The notes below the pieces were generated by a model. That model ran no database searches. It had not been told where the DNA came from and saw nothing but the letters and a program-made list of their open reading frames with translations. A program made the position numbers and the translations under genes. A stretch of 15,141 nt of DNA from JANNHK01 sp034408875 (lineage in GTDB: Bacteria > Actinomycetota > Acidimicrobiia > IMCC26256 > PALSA-610): the NCBI GenBank assembly GCA_034408875.1, contig JAWXCJ010000069.1, positions 1 through 15,141 on the forward strand, given 5' to 3'. Within the stretch, counting starts at the first letter, position 1. Each line of letters opens with the position of its first letter. Shown here piece by piece: positions 1-6,182 of this stretch.

Positions 1-30
1 AGCTCGGTCGACCACGGCCCCGCGGCGGGG

Positions 31-36
31 CAGACT
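31..36 (+). promoter_or_regulatory. Putative -10 hexamer of a leaderless promoter
   Basis: CAGACT fits the loose actinobacterial NANNNT -10 pattern. Seven bases (37-43) separate it from the A of the ATG at 44, so transcription could begin at the start codon itself. No Shine-Dalgarno sequence precedes this ATG. The same spacing recurs before four other genes here. There is no convincing -35, and the window begins only 30 bases upstream. The rest of positions 1-43 shows only a short GCCCC/GGGGC stem. Confidence 0.4.
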
Positions 37-43
37 GGGCCGC

Positions 44-1288
44 ATGCGCAACCAGTTGCAGGCGCGGACACCCGCGGGCGAGAAGTTCGTCGAACTCGCC
101 GAACAGCACAGCGACGAGATTGCGACGCGTGCGGCTGAACACGACCAGAACGGCACATTTCCGCACGAGGCCATCGACGCGATGAAAGCGAGCGGCTTCG
201 CTTCCGGCCCGCTGCAGGAGGAATTCGGCGGGCTGGGCGTCGCGTCGCCCTACGACGTGATGGTCGCCGTCAGCCGGCTCGCCCGCAGCGACGCGTCGGT
301 CGCGATCGCGATCAACATGCACCTCACGACCGGCATCATCGTGAACCGGCTCGTGCGCGGCGCGCGCGAGGCGAACGATCCCGTCGCCATCGGGCTCATG
401 GAAGGGTTCGCGGGCCTGCTCGGCGGGGGCGCCATCGCGATGGCGAACGCGACCGAACCCGGCACCGACATACGACACCCTCTGACCGAAGCCACGCGTG
501 TCGACGAAGGCCGGCGCCTCGACGGCCGCAAGATCTTCGGCACGCTCTCGCCCGTCGCCGACGTCATGACCGTGACCGCGCGCCACAAACGCGACGACGG
601 CACGTGGGGCCGCGGGCGCGCCATCGTGTTCCGGGGTACGCCGGGCCAGACGATCATGGAGAACTGGGACGCGCTCGGAATGCGCGCGTCGGGCAGCCAC
701 GACGTCGTCTACGACAACTGCGTCATCCCCGACAGCTTGTACATCGACCAGGGCGACTGGGGCGCATTCGACGAAGAGAACCTGCTCGTCAGTACGGCGG
801 GCGCGTTCGGCTTGATCGGCGCGTTCCTGGGTATCGCCGAAGCGGCACGCGACCACGTCGTGCCCATGCTGAAGACCCGCACCAAGCAACCGTCGGGACG
901 CGTGCTCGCGGCGCGGCACGGGATCCAGCACACGATGGCCGAACTCGAGATCGAGCTCGCGACGGCGCGCGCCCACCTCGCGTTCGTCGGACCCGCGCTC
1001 GACGACCTCATCTCGCAGCGGCCGGTTGCGTCGGTGACCCACGACGACTTCCACCAGGGCATGTCGAGCACCCAGATCGCGAAGGTTGCGACCCAACGGG
1101 CCGCGATGAACGTCGTCGATCTGGCGATGCAGTTGAGCGGCGGCGCGGGGTACATGACCGCGAACCCGCTGTCGCGGCTGTACCGAGACGTGCGGGCGGG
1201 GCCGTTCATGCAACCGCTGTCGCCGAACGAAGCGTACGAGTACATCGGACAGGTCGCGCTCGACCAACCCGTGGAGCTCGAAGGATGA
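44..1288 (+). CDS. Acyl-CoA dehydrogenase family flavoprotein
   Basis: 414 aa, slightly longer than the usual 380-400 aa. The order is that of the family: a helical N-terminal domain (about 15-130), a beta domain with NATEPGTD (135-142) and GMRASGSHD (212-220), and a C-terminal helical domain with the FAD/tetramer-type segment QLSGGAGYM. Family members oxidise acyl-CoA thioesters with FAD, passing electrons to ETF; some relatives are flavin monooxygenases. At the end, where classical members carry the YEGT-type motif with the catalytic glutamate, this protein reads GPFMQPLSPNEAYEY. That resembles atypical or monooxygenase-like members, so the substrate and even the reaction are uncertain. The ATG at 44 is supported by a -10-like hexamer at leaderless distance. 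The stop codon overlaps the next ATG (ATGA), so it heads a coupled cluster with the PAS and MBL genes. Confidence 0.9.
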   Translation: MRNQLQARTPAGEKFVELAEQHSDEIATRAAEHDQNGTFPHEAIDAMKASGFASGPLQEEFGGLGVASPYDVMVAVSRLARSDASVAIAINMHLTTGIIVNRLVRGAREANDPVAIGLMEGFAGLLGGGAIAMANATEPGTDIRHPLTEATRVDEGRRLDGRKIFGTLSPVADVMTVTARHKRDDGTWGRGRAIVFRGTPGQTIMENWDALGMRASGSHDVVYDNCVIPDSLYIDQGDWGAFDEENLLVSTAGAFGLIGAFLGIAEAARDHVVPMLKTRTKQPSGRVLAARHGIQHTMAELEIELATARAHLAFVGPALDDLISQRPVASVTHDDFHQGMSSTQIAKVATQRAAMNVVDLAMQLSGGAGYMTANPLSRLYRDVRAGPFMQPLSPNEAYEYIGQVALDQPVELEG

Positions 1289-1686
1289 GCACCGCGGGCA
1301 GGAGCGTGCTGCTGATCCTGGCGCGGGAGCTCGCGTCGAACCTCGCGACGCCTACGTTCCTGGTCGATGGGGAAGGCATGGTCGTGTTCTTCAACGACGC
1401 GGCCGAACAACTCCTCGGCAAACCGTTCAGCGACATCGGCGAGATAACGGGTAACCAGCTCGGCGAGATGCTCCAGATGGTCGGGGAGGACGGGGCCGCC
1501 CTACCGACGCGCGAGTCCCCGGCCGGCATCGCGTTCTACGAGCGGCGCCCGGCGCACAAGATCGTCTCGGCCACGTTCTTCAACGGCGAACGGCACGTCA
1601 TCGAAGCGACCGCATACCCCCTCTTCGGCAACGGCGGCGAACTGCACGGCGTCGTCACCGTGTTCTGGCCGACGGGAGCCGACTGA
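1285..1686 (+). CDS. Single-domain PAS protein
   Basis: 133 aa beginning MSTAGRS, with its ATG overlapping the stop of the acyl-CoA dehydrogenase gene by 4 nt. After a short N-terminal helix, residues 22-130 look like one PAS fold: TPTFLVDGEGMVVFFNDAAE is the typical first strands and helix, and the end (EATAYPLFGNGGELHGVVTVFW) is the typical PAS beta sheet. There is no kinase, cyclase, GGDEF or HTH domain, so it is a free-standing sensor or interaction module. The ligand cannot be predicted; I see no obvious haem or flavin signature. Translation is probably coupled to the genes on both sides, because its TGA shares a base with the next ATG. That suggests it works with the MBL-fold hydrolase. 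The much longer open frame upstream, inside the dehydrogenase gene, is a shadow. Confidence 0.82.
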   Translation: MSTAGRSVLLILARELASNLATPTFLVDGEGMVVFFNDAAEQLLGKPFSDIGEITGNQLGEMLQMVGEDGAALPTRESPAGIAFYERRPAHKIVSATFFNGERHVIEATAYPLFGNGGELHGVVTVFWPTGAD

Positions 1687-2555
1687 TGCGCGCCCACGTG
1701 TGGGGCTGCCGGGGCTCGCTCGCCGCGCCGGGCGCGGACACCGTGCGCTACGGCGGCAACACGTCGTGCGTCGAGGTGCAACTCGAGAGCGGTGACACGC
1801 TCGTGCTCGACGCGGGAACGGGCATGCGCGCGCTGGGCGTCGAGATCGAGCGGAACCCTCCCGCGGTGCTGCACATCTTGCTCTCCCATTTGCACCTCGA
1901 CCACGTGCAAGGCCTCGGCTTCTTCCGGCCGCTCTTCCGCTCCGACATCGAGATCCACCTGTGGGGACCGTCCTCGCCCGTGCAGAGCCTCGAGGACCGC
2001 ATCGCGATCTATATGTCGCCGCCGCTGTTTCCCGTGCGCCTGGCCGACATCCCGGCGCGCATCGTGTTCCACGACGCGCCCCTCGAGGAAGTCACCATCG
2101 GGTCGGCGACCGTGCGCGCCGGCAGCGTCGTGCACCAGGGTCCGACTGTCGGGTATCGCATCGAGGAAGCGGGCAGCGTGCTCGCGTATCTCCCCGATCA
2201 CGAACCGGCCATCGGCGTGGCACTCGACGACCGACCGACCGACTGGATCAGCGGTCACGACATCGCGTGCGATGCCGACCTGCTCTTCCACGACGCGCAG
2301 TACGGCGACAAGGAGTACCCGGGTCACATCGGGTGGGGGCACTCGTGCATCGACCATGTCGTCGGGTTCGCGCGGCGGGCCAACGTCGGCACGACCGTCT
2401 TGTTCCATCACGACCCGTACCACACCGACGACGAACTCGACGCGCTGCTCGTCGACGCGCATCGGTGCTCCGACGTCGCCGAGGAACGGCTCTGCCTCGC
2501 GCGCGAAGGGATGACCGTGCAGGTCGACCCGAAGGGTGTGCGGTTTCTCGCCTGA
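1686..2555 (+). CDS. MBL-fold metallo-hydrolase (class II phosphodiesterase-like)
   Basis: 289 aa starting MRAHVWGCRGS, coupled to the PAS gene through TGATG. The metallo-beta-lactamase zinc motif HLHLDH is at 68-73. Further likely ligands are His150 (VVHQGP), Asp171 (YLPDHEP) and His241 (LFHHDP). The N-terminal GCRGS, YGGNTSC and LDAGTG pattern is characteristic of MBL proteins related to class II cyclic-nucleotide phosphodiesterases and PhnP-type enzymes, rather than beta-lactamases. A soluble two-metal phosphodiesterase is the most likely activity; the substrate is unknown. No signal peptide is visible. The tight overlap with a PAS sensor suggests hydrolysis under sensory control, but this is inference. 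Confidence is high for the fold and low for the substrate. Confidence 0.88.
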   Translation: MRAHVWGCRGSLAAPGADTVRYGGNTSCVEVQLESGDTLVLDAGTGMRALGVEIERNPPAVLHILLSHLHLDHVQGLGFFRPLFRSDIEIHLWGPSSPVQSLEDRIAIYMSPPLFPVRLADIPARIVFHDAPLEEVTIGSATVRAGSVVHQGPTVGYRIEEAGSVLAYLPDHEPAIGVALDDRPTDWISGHDIACDADLLFHDAQYGDKEYPGHIGWGHSCIDHVVGFARRANVGTTVLFHHDPYHTDDELDALLVDAHRCSDVAEERLCLAREGMTVQVDPKGVRFLA

Positions 2556-2560
2556 TGGGC

Positions 2561-2566
2561 CAAGAT
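2561..2566 (+). promoter_or_regulatory. Putative -10 hexamer before the alpha/beta hydrolase
   Basis: CAAGAT ends six bases before the ATG at 2573, matching the NANNNT leaderless geometry seen elsewhere in the window. It lies just after the stop of the MBL gene, so the hydrolase may have its own transcript in addition to read-through. It favours 2573 over the upstream in-frame ATG at 2555. Confidence 0.33.
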
Positions 2567-2572
2567 GCGCGC

Positions 2573-3388
2573 ATGCGCATCGACGTGAACGGAACCGGAA
2601 TCGAAGTCGAGGACCAGGGATCAGGGCCGCCGGTGCTGCTGATCCACGGCTGGCCCGACACGCACGACATGTGGCGCCATCAAGTCGCCGCGCTCACCGC
2701 CGCGGGCTACCGCACCATCGCCCCCGACCTGCGCGGGTTCGGCGCCTCCGACAAGCCCGAAGGAGTCGAGCACTACTCGATCCCGTTCGTCGTCGGTGAC
2801 CTGCTCGGCGTGCTCGACAACCTCGGCGTCGAGAAGGCGCACGTCGTCGGCCACGACTGGGGCGCGGCCATCGCGTGGGCCACCGCCGCACTCGTTCCCG
2901 ACCGCGTCGAGACACTCACCGCGCTCTCGGTCGGGCACCCGTCGGCGTTCGTCGGCGCGGGCATGCCGCAGCGCGAGAAGTCGTGGTACATGCTGCTGTT
3001 CCAGTTCGAAGGCATCGCCGAGCAGTGGCTCACGATGAACGACTGGGCCAACTTCGCGCAGTGGTCACGCCATCCGGGCATCGACGACGTGAAGCGCCGC
3101 CACCCCACACCCGAGTCGATGACACCGGGCCTCAACTACTACCGGGCCAACATTCCGCCCGCCACGCTCGTGGGCCCGCCGCTCGAGTTCCCGCCCATCG
3201 CCGCGCCGACGATGGGCATCATCGGCACGAACGACTTCGCGCTCACCGAAAGCCAGATGCACGACTCGCAGAAGTTCGTGAGCGGACCGTGGCGTTACGA
3301 ACGCCTCGAAGGCGTCGACCACTGGATGACGATCGAAGCCCCCGACCAGGTCAACGCGTTGTTGCTCGACTTCCTCGCCGCCAACTAA
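2573..3388 (+). CDS. Alpha/beta hydrolase, epoxide hydrolase / haloalkane dehalogenase type
   Basis: 271 aa from MRIDVNG. The oxyanion segment HGWPD is at 25-29. The nucleophile elbow GHDWG (93-97) puts Asp95 where esterases have serine, which is the hallmark of soluble epoxide hydrolases and haloalkane dehalogenases. Asp221 (GTNDF) and His250 (VDHW) complete the triad. Tyr139 in WYMLLFQF and Tyr189/190 in NYYRAN lie where epoxide hydrolases hold ring-opening lid tyrosines, so epoxide hydrolysis is the better guess. It is a cytosolic enzyme with no leader peptide. An in-frame ATG at 2555 overlaps the MBL stop (TGATG) and would add six residues; I prefer 2573 because of family N-termini and the hexamer at 2561. 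A strong hairpin begins on the base after the stop. Confidence 0.88.
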   Translation: MRIDVNGTGIEVEDQGSGPPVLLIHGWPDTHDMWRHQVAALTAAGYRTIAPDLRGFGASDKPEGVEHYSIPFVVGDLLGVLDNLGVEKAHVVGHDWGAAIAWATAALVPDRVETLTALSVGHPSAFVGAGMPQREKSWYMLLFQFEGIAEQWLTMNDWANFAQWSRHPGIDDVKRRHPTPESMTPGLNYYRANIPPATLVGPPLEFPPIAAPTMGIIGTNDFALTESQMHDSQKFVSGPWRYERLEGVDHWMTIEAPDQVNALLLDFLAAN

Positions 3389-3437
3389 CCCGGTGCGTCG
3401 CTAGGGGGTAATAGTTACCCCCTAGCGACGCACCGGG
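3389..3437. terminator. Perfect 23-bp hairpin, bidirectional terminator between convergent genes
   Basis: Arms 3389-3411 and 3415-3437 are exact reverse complements separated by a 3-base loop (TAG). The left arm starts on the base after the alpha/beta hydrolase stop. The right arm ends two bases before the stop of the convergent amidohydrolase gene, so one structure serves both. There is no long T tract on either side. The arm contains TGCGTCGCTAG, closely matched in the hairpin at 11944. Confidence 0.8.
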
Positions 3438-3439
3438 GT

Positions 3440-4663
3440 TTAGGTGCGGTCGAGTTCCAGCATCTTGATCGCGTTGCCGCGGAGCACCTTGTAGGCCACG
3501 TCCTGGTCGACGCCGCTGAGGATCTTCTCGACGTATTCCTTGGAGTTGGGCCACGTCGTGTCGGTGTGCGGGTAGTCGACCTCGAAGCAGATGTTGTCCT
3601 CGCCCACCTCGCCCAACGATGCCAGGCCGTGGTGGTCGGCGGTGAAGCACCCGAAGATACGGCCGTAGTAATACGACGACGGCGGGTTGGGGATGCGTTC
3701 CTTGCTGTGCTGCCAGCTGTCGTGCTGGTCCCACACCGTGTCGGCCCGTTCGAGCACGTACGGGATCCACCCGATCTGGCCTTCGGAGTACGCGAGCTTC
3801 AACTTCGGGAACTCGATCAGTTTCCCGGAGAACAACCAGTCGGCCAGCGACGCCATCGAGTTGTTGAACGCGAGCGTGCCGCCGACCCCGCCCGGCGCGT
3901 CGGGCGACGCGGCCGGGTTCGTCGACGACGAACCGATGTGCATGCACAACGTCACACCCGTGTCGTTGCACACCTGGAACATTTTGTCCCAACCGCCCGA
4001 GTGGATCGTCGGCAACTTCAAGTGGTGCGGCAGTTCACTGAAACAGACGGCCCGGCAGCCCTGCTCGGCGACGCGCTGCACTTCGGCGGCCGCGAGATCG
4101 ACGTCCCACAGCGGGATCAAACACAACGGGATGTTCACCCCGTTCGACGGCGCGCACCACTCCTGGATCATCCAGTCGTTGTACGCCTGCACGCACGCGA
4201 GCCCGAGTTCCTTGTCGTTCGCTTCGTAGAACGTCTGGCCGCAGAAGCGCGGGAACGTGGGGAACGGCAGCGAACCGTCGGTCCAGTTGTTCGCGAAGTC
4301 GACCATGCGCGCGTCGCGCTCGTAACAGCCGGGGCGCATCTCGTCGTACGTGAGCGCCTCCATGACCATCTTCGACCGGTCGAACTTGGAGAGGTCGCCG
4401 TCGGGGGTTGCCTCCAACGGGATCGCGACGAACCGCTTGTGCACGTAGATGAGCCGGTCCTCGAAGTACCAGGCGTCGCCCCACAGGCCGTTCGGGTCCT
4501 CGGTGTTCACGTACTTCGCACCCGGCTTGTGCGAGAACGGTCCCCACCGCTTGCGCTCGATGCGCGGTCCCTGCTCGCGGTACTGCTGCGGGAGCCAGGT
4601 CTGCCACACGTGGGCAGGCTCGACGACGTGGTCGTCAACGCTGATGATCTTCGGCAACTCCAT
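3440..4663 (-). CDS. Amidohydrolase family 2 (metal-dependent TIM-barrel hydrolase)
   Basis: 407 aa from MELPKIISVDDHVVEP. The N-terminal DxH metal motif is Asp10-x-His12. Later putative ligands are His242 (CMHIGSS) and the segment EVDYPHTDTTWPNS with Asp363, His366 and Asp368. RGNAIKML near the C-terminus is typical of amidohydrolase-2 (ACMSD/decarboxylase-like) proteins. Family members hydrolyse or decarboxylate small ring compounds; this sequence gives no specific substrate. It is cytosolic. The ATG follows a good SD, GAGGGAG, with an 8-base spacer. It is convergent with the epoxide-hydrolase-like gene and divergent from the wHTH-nucleotidyltransferase, so it forms a single-gene unit. A dyad (4695-4708) over its putative -10 suggests a local repressor. 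Confidence 0.9.
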   Translation of the reverse strand: MELPKIISVDDHVVEPAHVWQTWLPQQYREQGPRIERKRWGPFSHKPGAKYVNTEDPNGLWGDAWYFEDRLIYVHKRFVAIPLEATPDGDLSKFDRSKMVMEALTYDEMRPGCYERDARMVDFANNWTDGSLPFPTFPRFCGQTFYEANDKELGLACVQAYNDWMIQEWCAPSNGVNIPLCLIPLWDVDLAAAEVQRVAEQGCRAVCFSELPHHLKLPTIHSGGWDKMFQVCNDTGVTLCMHIGSSSTNPAASPDAPGGVGGTLAFNNSMASLADWLFSGKLIEFPKLKLAYSEGQIGWIPYVLERADTVWDQHDSWQHSKERIPNPPSSYYYGRIFGCFTADHHGLASLGEVGEDNICFEVDYPHTDTTWPNSKEYVEKILSGVDQDVAYKVLRGNAIKMLELDRT

Positions 4664-4671
4664 CGAAAGGG

Positions 4672-4678
4672 CTCCCTC
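4672..4678 (-). promoter_or_regulatory. Ribosome binding site of the amidohydrolase gene
   Basis: GAGGGAG on the minus strand, eight bases before the ATG at 4663, fixes this start. The surrounding stretch (4669-4687) shares GGCTCCCTCG (plus-strand sense) with the repeat units upstream of the ornithine aminotransferase gene. Confidence 0.65.
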
Positions 4679-4694
4679 GTCCGCTCCGTGAACA

Positions 4695-4708
4695 TGACGT
4701 TAGCGTCA
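4695..4708. promoter_or_regulatory. Operator-like dyad overlapping the amidohydrolase promoter
   Basis: TGACGTTAGCGTCA is a 5-bp inverted repeat (TGACG/CGTCA) with a 4-base centre. On the minus strand it contains TAACGT (4697-4702), a TANNNT -10 candidate about 34 bases upstream of the amidohydrolase ATG. A protein bound there would block the promoter. Dyads of this form are common sites for TetR- or MerR-type regulators of catabolic genes; the actual regulator is unknown. Confidence 0.45.
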
Positions 4709-4725
4709 GGTCCAGGCCGCGGCTA

Positions 4726-4741
4726 GTTTCATTTATGAAAC
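4726..4741. promoter_or_regulatory. Perfect 16-bp palindrome in the divergent promoter region
   Basis: GTTTCATTTATGAAAC has two exact 7-bp arms and a TT centre. It is markedly AT-rich against its surroundings. It sits between the amidohydrolase and wHTH-nucleotidyltransferase promoters and abuts a second palindrome, AACGATCGTT (4739-4748), which overlaps the likely -35 area of the latter gene. Autoregulation by the wHTH domain encoded next door is an attractive but untested idea. Confidence 0.5.
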
Positions 4742-4769
4742 GATCGTTCCATCTATGGTCTATGAGGAC

Positions 4770-4775
4770 TAGGCT
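4770..4775 (+). promoter_or_regulatory. Putative -10 of a leaderless promoter for the wHTH-nucleotidyltransferase
   Basis: TAGGCT matches TANNNT and ends six bases before the GTG at 4782. There is no SD before this GTG, so a leaderless transcript is plausible and the start choice is supported. The palindrome AACGATCGTT lies about 22 bases upstream, where a repressor would cover the -35. Confidence 0.45.
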
Positions 4776-4781
4776 CGCGCC

Positions 4782-5384
4782 GTGGACTTTCGTCGCCCCG
4801 TCACGGCCGTCATCCCCGATTCGCAGGGCCAGATCCTCGCGAGTCTCGCCGCCGTATCCGGCCCGCTCACGCTACGAGGTCTCTCGGAGGTGTGCGGTGT
4901 CAGCCCGGCCCAGTGCTCGCGTGTTCTGAAGCGCCTCGTTGCGTTGGGCATGGTGCAGCGGACCGACGTGCCCCCCGCGGCACTCTTCTCCCTGGTGCGC
5001 GACCACGTGGCGAGCGAACTCCTGATCAGGCTCGCTGACGCTCACGGCGCCGCAACCAAGAAGATCGAAGATTGGGCCAAACGCATACGACCCACCCCCC
5101 AGAGCGTCCTCGTGTTCGGTTCGTTCGCGCGCGGAGTTGCCGACATCGACAGCGACATTGACATCCTCATCGTGCGTCCCGCGCTTACGGAAACAGAGGA
5201 ATCTTCGTGGGTCGATTCGCGAGCCGAGTTCGAAATCAACGTGCGGCGCTGTACGGGTAACCCCGTCAAGGTGATCGAAGTCGAGCGGCATGAACTCGAC
5301 GAGTTGCTGAAAGGTCCGCTGTGGAGCGAGATCGCACGAGGCGGCAAGACCGTTCTCGGCACCGCGATCGGAGCGCCGGGGTGA
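4782..5384 (+). CDS. Winged-helix DNA-binding domain fused to a minimal nucleotidyltransferase
   Basis: 200 aa starting at GTG. Residues 15-75 form a MarR/ArsR-like winged helix (LTLRGLSEVCGVSPAQCSRVLKRL...GMVQRT). Residues 105-175 are a Pol-beta-superfamily minimal nucleotidyltransferase: GSFARG at 113-118 and SDIDILIV with Asp125 and Asp127 as metal ligands. The usual third acid may be Glu166 (VKVIEV) rather than Asp. Minimal nucleotidyltransferases in MNT/HEPN systems act as antitoxins that AMPylate or bind a HEPN partner, but no HEPN gene is adjacent, so this is an orphan. It may be a self-regulated DNA-binding nucleotidyltransferase. Its codon use is a little less GC-biased than its neighbours (for example GACATTGACATCCTC, GAATCTTCG), which hints at acquisition. 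The domains are clear; the role is unknown. Confidence 0.85.
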   Translation: MDFRRPVTAVIPDSQGQILASLAAVSGPLTLRGLSEVCGVSPAQCSRVLKRLVALGMVQRTDVPPAALFSLVRDHVASELLIRLADAHGAATKKIEDWAKRIRPTPQSVLVFGSFARGVADIDSDIDILIVRPALTETEESSWVDSRAEFEINVRRCTGNPVKVIEVERHELDELLKGPLWSEIARGGKTVLGTAIGAPG

Positions 5385-5480
5385 TCCCTGCCGCCCGGCC
5401 CATTTCTGCCGGAGGGGTCGATCGGGAACAATGTGGTAGCGGCTGGGAACGCGGAGGCGGCCGCGATCGTTGATGTCCGC

Positions 5481-5486
5481 GGAGGG
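5481..5486 (+). promoter_or_regulatory. Probable ribosome binding site of the response regulator gene
   Basis: GGAGGG lies 12 bases before the ATG at 5499, a rather long spacer. It favours this start over the GTG at 5433, which would add 22 residues before the receiver domain. The 114-bp gap 5385-5498 otherwise shows no gene and no clear promoter. Confidence 0.4.
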
Positions 5487-5498
5487 TTTGCCGGGACG

Positions 5499-6182
5499 AT
5501 GCGCATTCTGGTGGTCGAGGATGAGGCCGAACTGGCGCTCGCCGTGGCGTCGGGACTTCGGCGCGAGGGCTACGCGGTCGACATCGCCGGCGACGGCGCG
5601 GCCGCCTACGAGCGCCTCGACCTCAACGAATACGACCTCGTGTGCCTCGACCTCGGCCTCCCCGATGTCGACGGCATGTCGATCTGCCGGGCGCTGGCCG
5701 AGGGCGAAGTCGGCGACCCGTCGACTCGCGTGTTGGTGCTGACCGCCCGGGGGAGTGTCGAAGACCGGGTCGCGGGCCTCGACGCGGGCGCCGACGACTT
5801 CCTCGTCAAGCCGTTCGCGTTGGGCGAACTGTCGGCGCGGGTGCGCGCGCTGCTGCGCCGCGACGCCGGCCGCACCAACGCGGTGCTGCGCATCGGCGAC
5901 CTCGAACTCGACGCCGCCGGGCACGTCGCCCTGCGCAACGGGCAGGTGTTGCCGCTCACAGCCAAGGAACTCGCACTGCTGCGCTATTTCATGATGCACC
6001 CCGGTGTCGTGCTTACCGCCGAACGGTTGCTCGAACACGTGTGGGACGAACAGGCCGACCCGTTCACCAACACCGTGCGCGTCACGATCAGCAACCTGCG
6101 CCGCAAGCTCGCGGCCGCGGGCGACGGTCCGATCATCGACACCGTCATCGGACGCGGTTACCGGCTGGCGGTCGCGGCGTGA
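5499..6182 (+). CDS. OmpR/PhoB-family response regulator
   Basis: 227 aa beginning MRILVVEDEAE. In the receiver domain (1-115), Asp51 (CLDLGLPD) is the phosphoacceptor, Glu7/Asp8 form the acid pocket, Thr82 is the switch residue and Lys104 (FLVKPF) is invariant. A winged-helix effector domain follows (about 130-225), with LTAKELALLRYF, ERLLEHVWDE, VRVTISNLRRKL and the final VIGRGYRL typical of OmpR-type regulators. It receives phosphate from the kinase encoded immediately downstream (4-nt GTGA overlap) and binds DNA as a dimer. Its targets are not shown; the membrane protease and the MoxR cluster downstream are reasonable candidates. An upstream GTG at 5433 is in frame but would give an atypical extension. 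Confidence 0.95.
   Translation: MRILVVEDEAELALAVASGLRREGYAVDIAGDGAAAYERLDLNEYDLVCLDLGLPDVDGMSICRALAEGEVGDPSTRVLVLTARGSVEDRVAGLDAGADDFLVKPFALGELSARVRALLRRDAGRTNAVLRIGDLELDAAGHVALRNGQVLPLTAKELALLRYFMMHPGVVLTAERLLEHVWDEQADPFTNTVRVTISNLRRKLAAAGDGPIIDTVIGRGYRLAVAA

Noticed and set aside
1..43. GCCCC/GGGGC stem as terminator of an upstream gene
   Set aside because: The stem is only 5 bp in a GC-rich context and the upstream gene is outside the window, so it is not supportable.
604..1284. N-terminal extension of the PAS gene frame into the acyl-CoA dehydrogenase gene
   Set aside because: The extension is Arg-rich shadow sequence. Family-like sequence begins at ATG 1285, which has the typical ATGA overlap.
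3389..3437. Insertion-sequence or MITE ends
   Set aside because: There is no transposase, no flanking target duplication and only a 3-base loop. The position between two convergent stop codons fits a terminator better.
3566..4726. Plus-strand open frame of 386 codons opposite the amidohydrolase gene
   Set aside because: The minus-strand frame has a full amidohydrolase-2 sequence with metal ligands and an SD; this one has none.
5385..5498. Small gene or promoter in the gap before the response regulator
   Set aside because: No start with an RBS, no protein-like frame and no convincing -35/-10 pair could be found.
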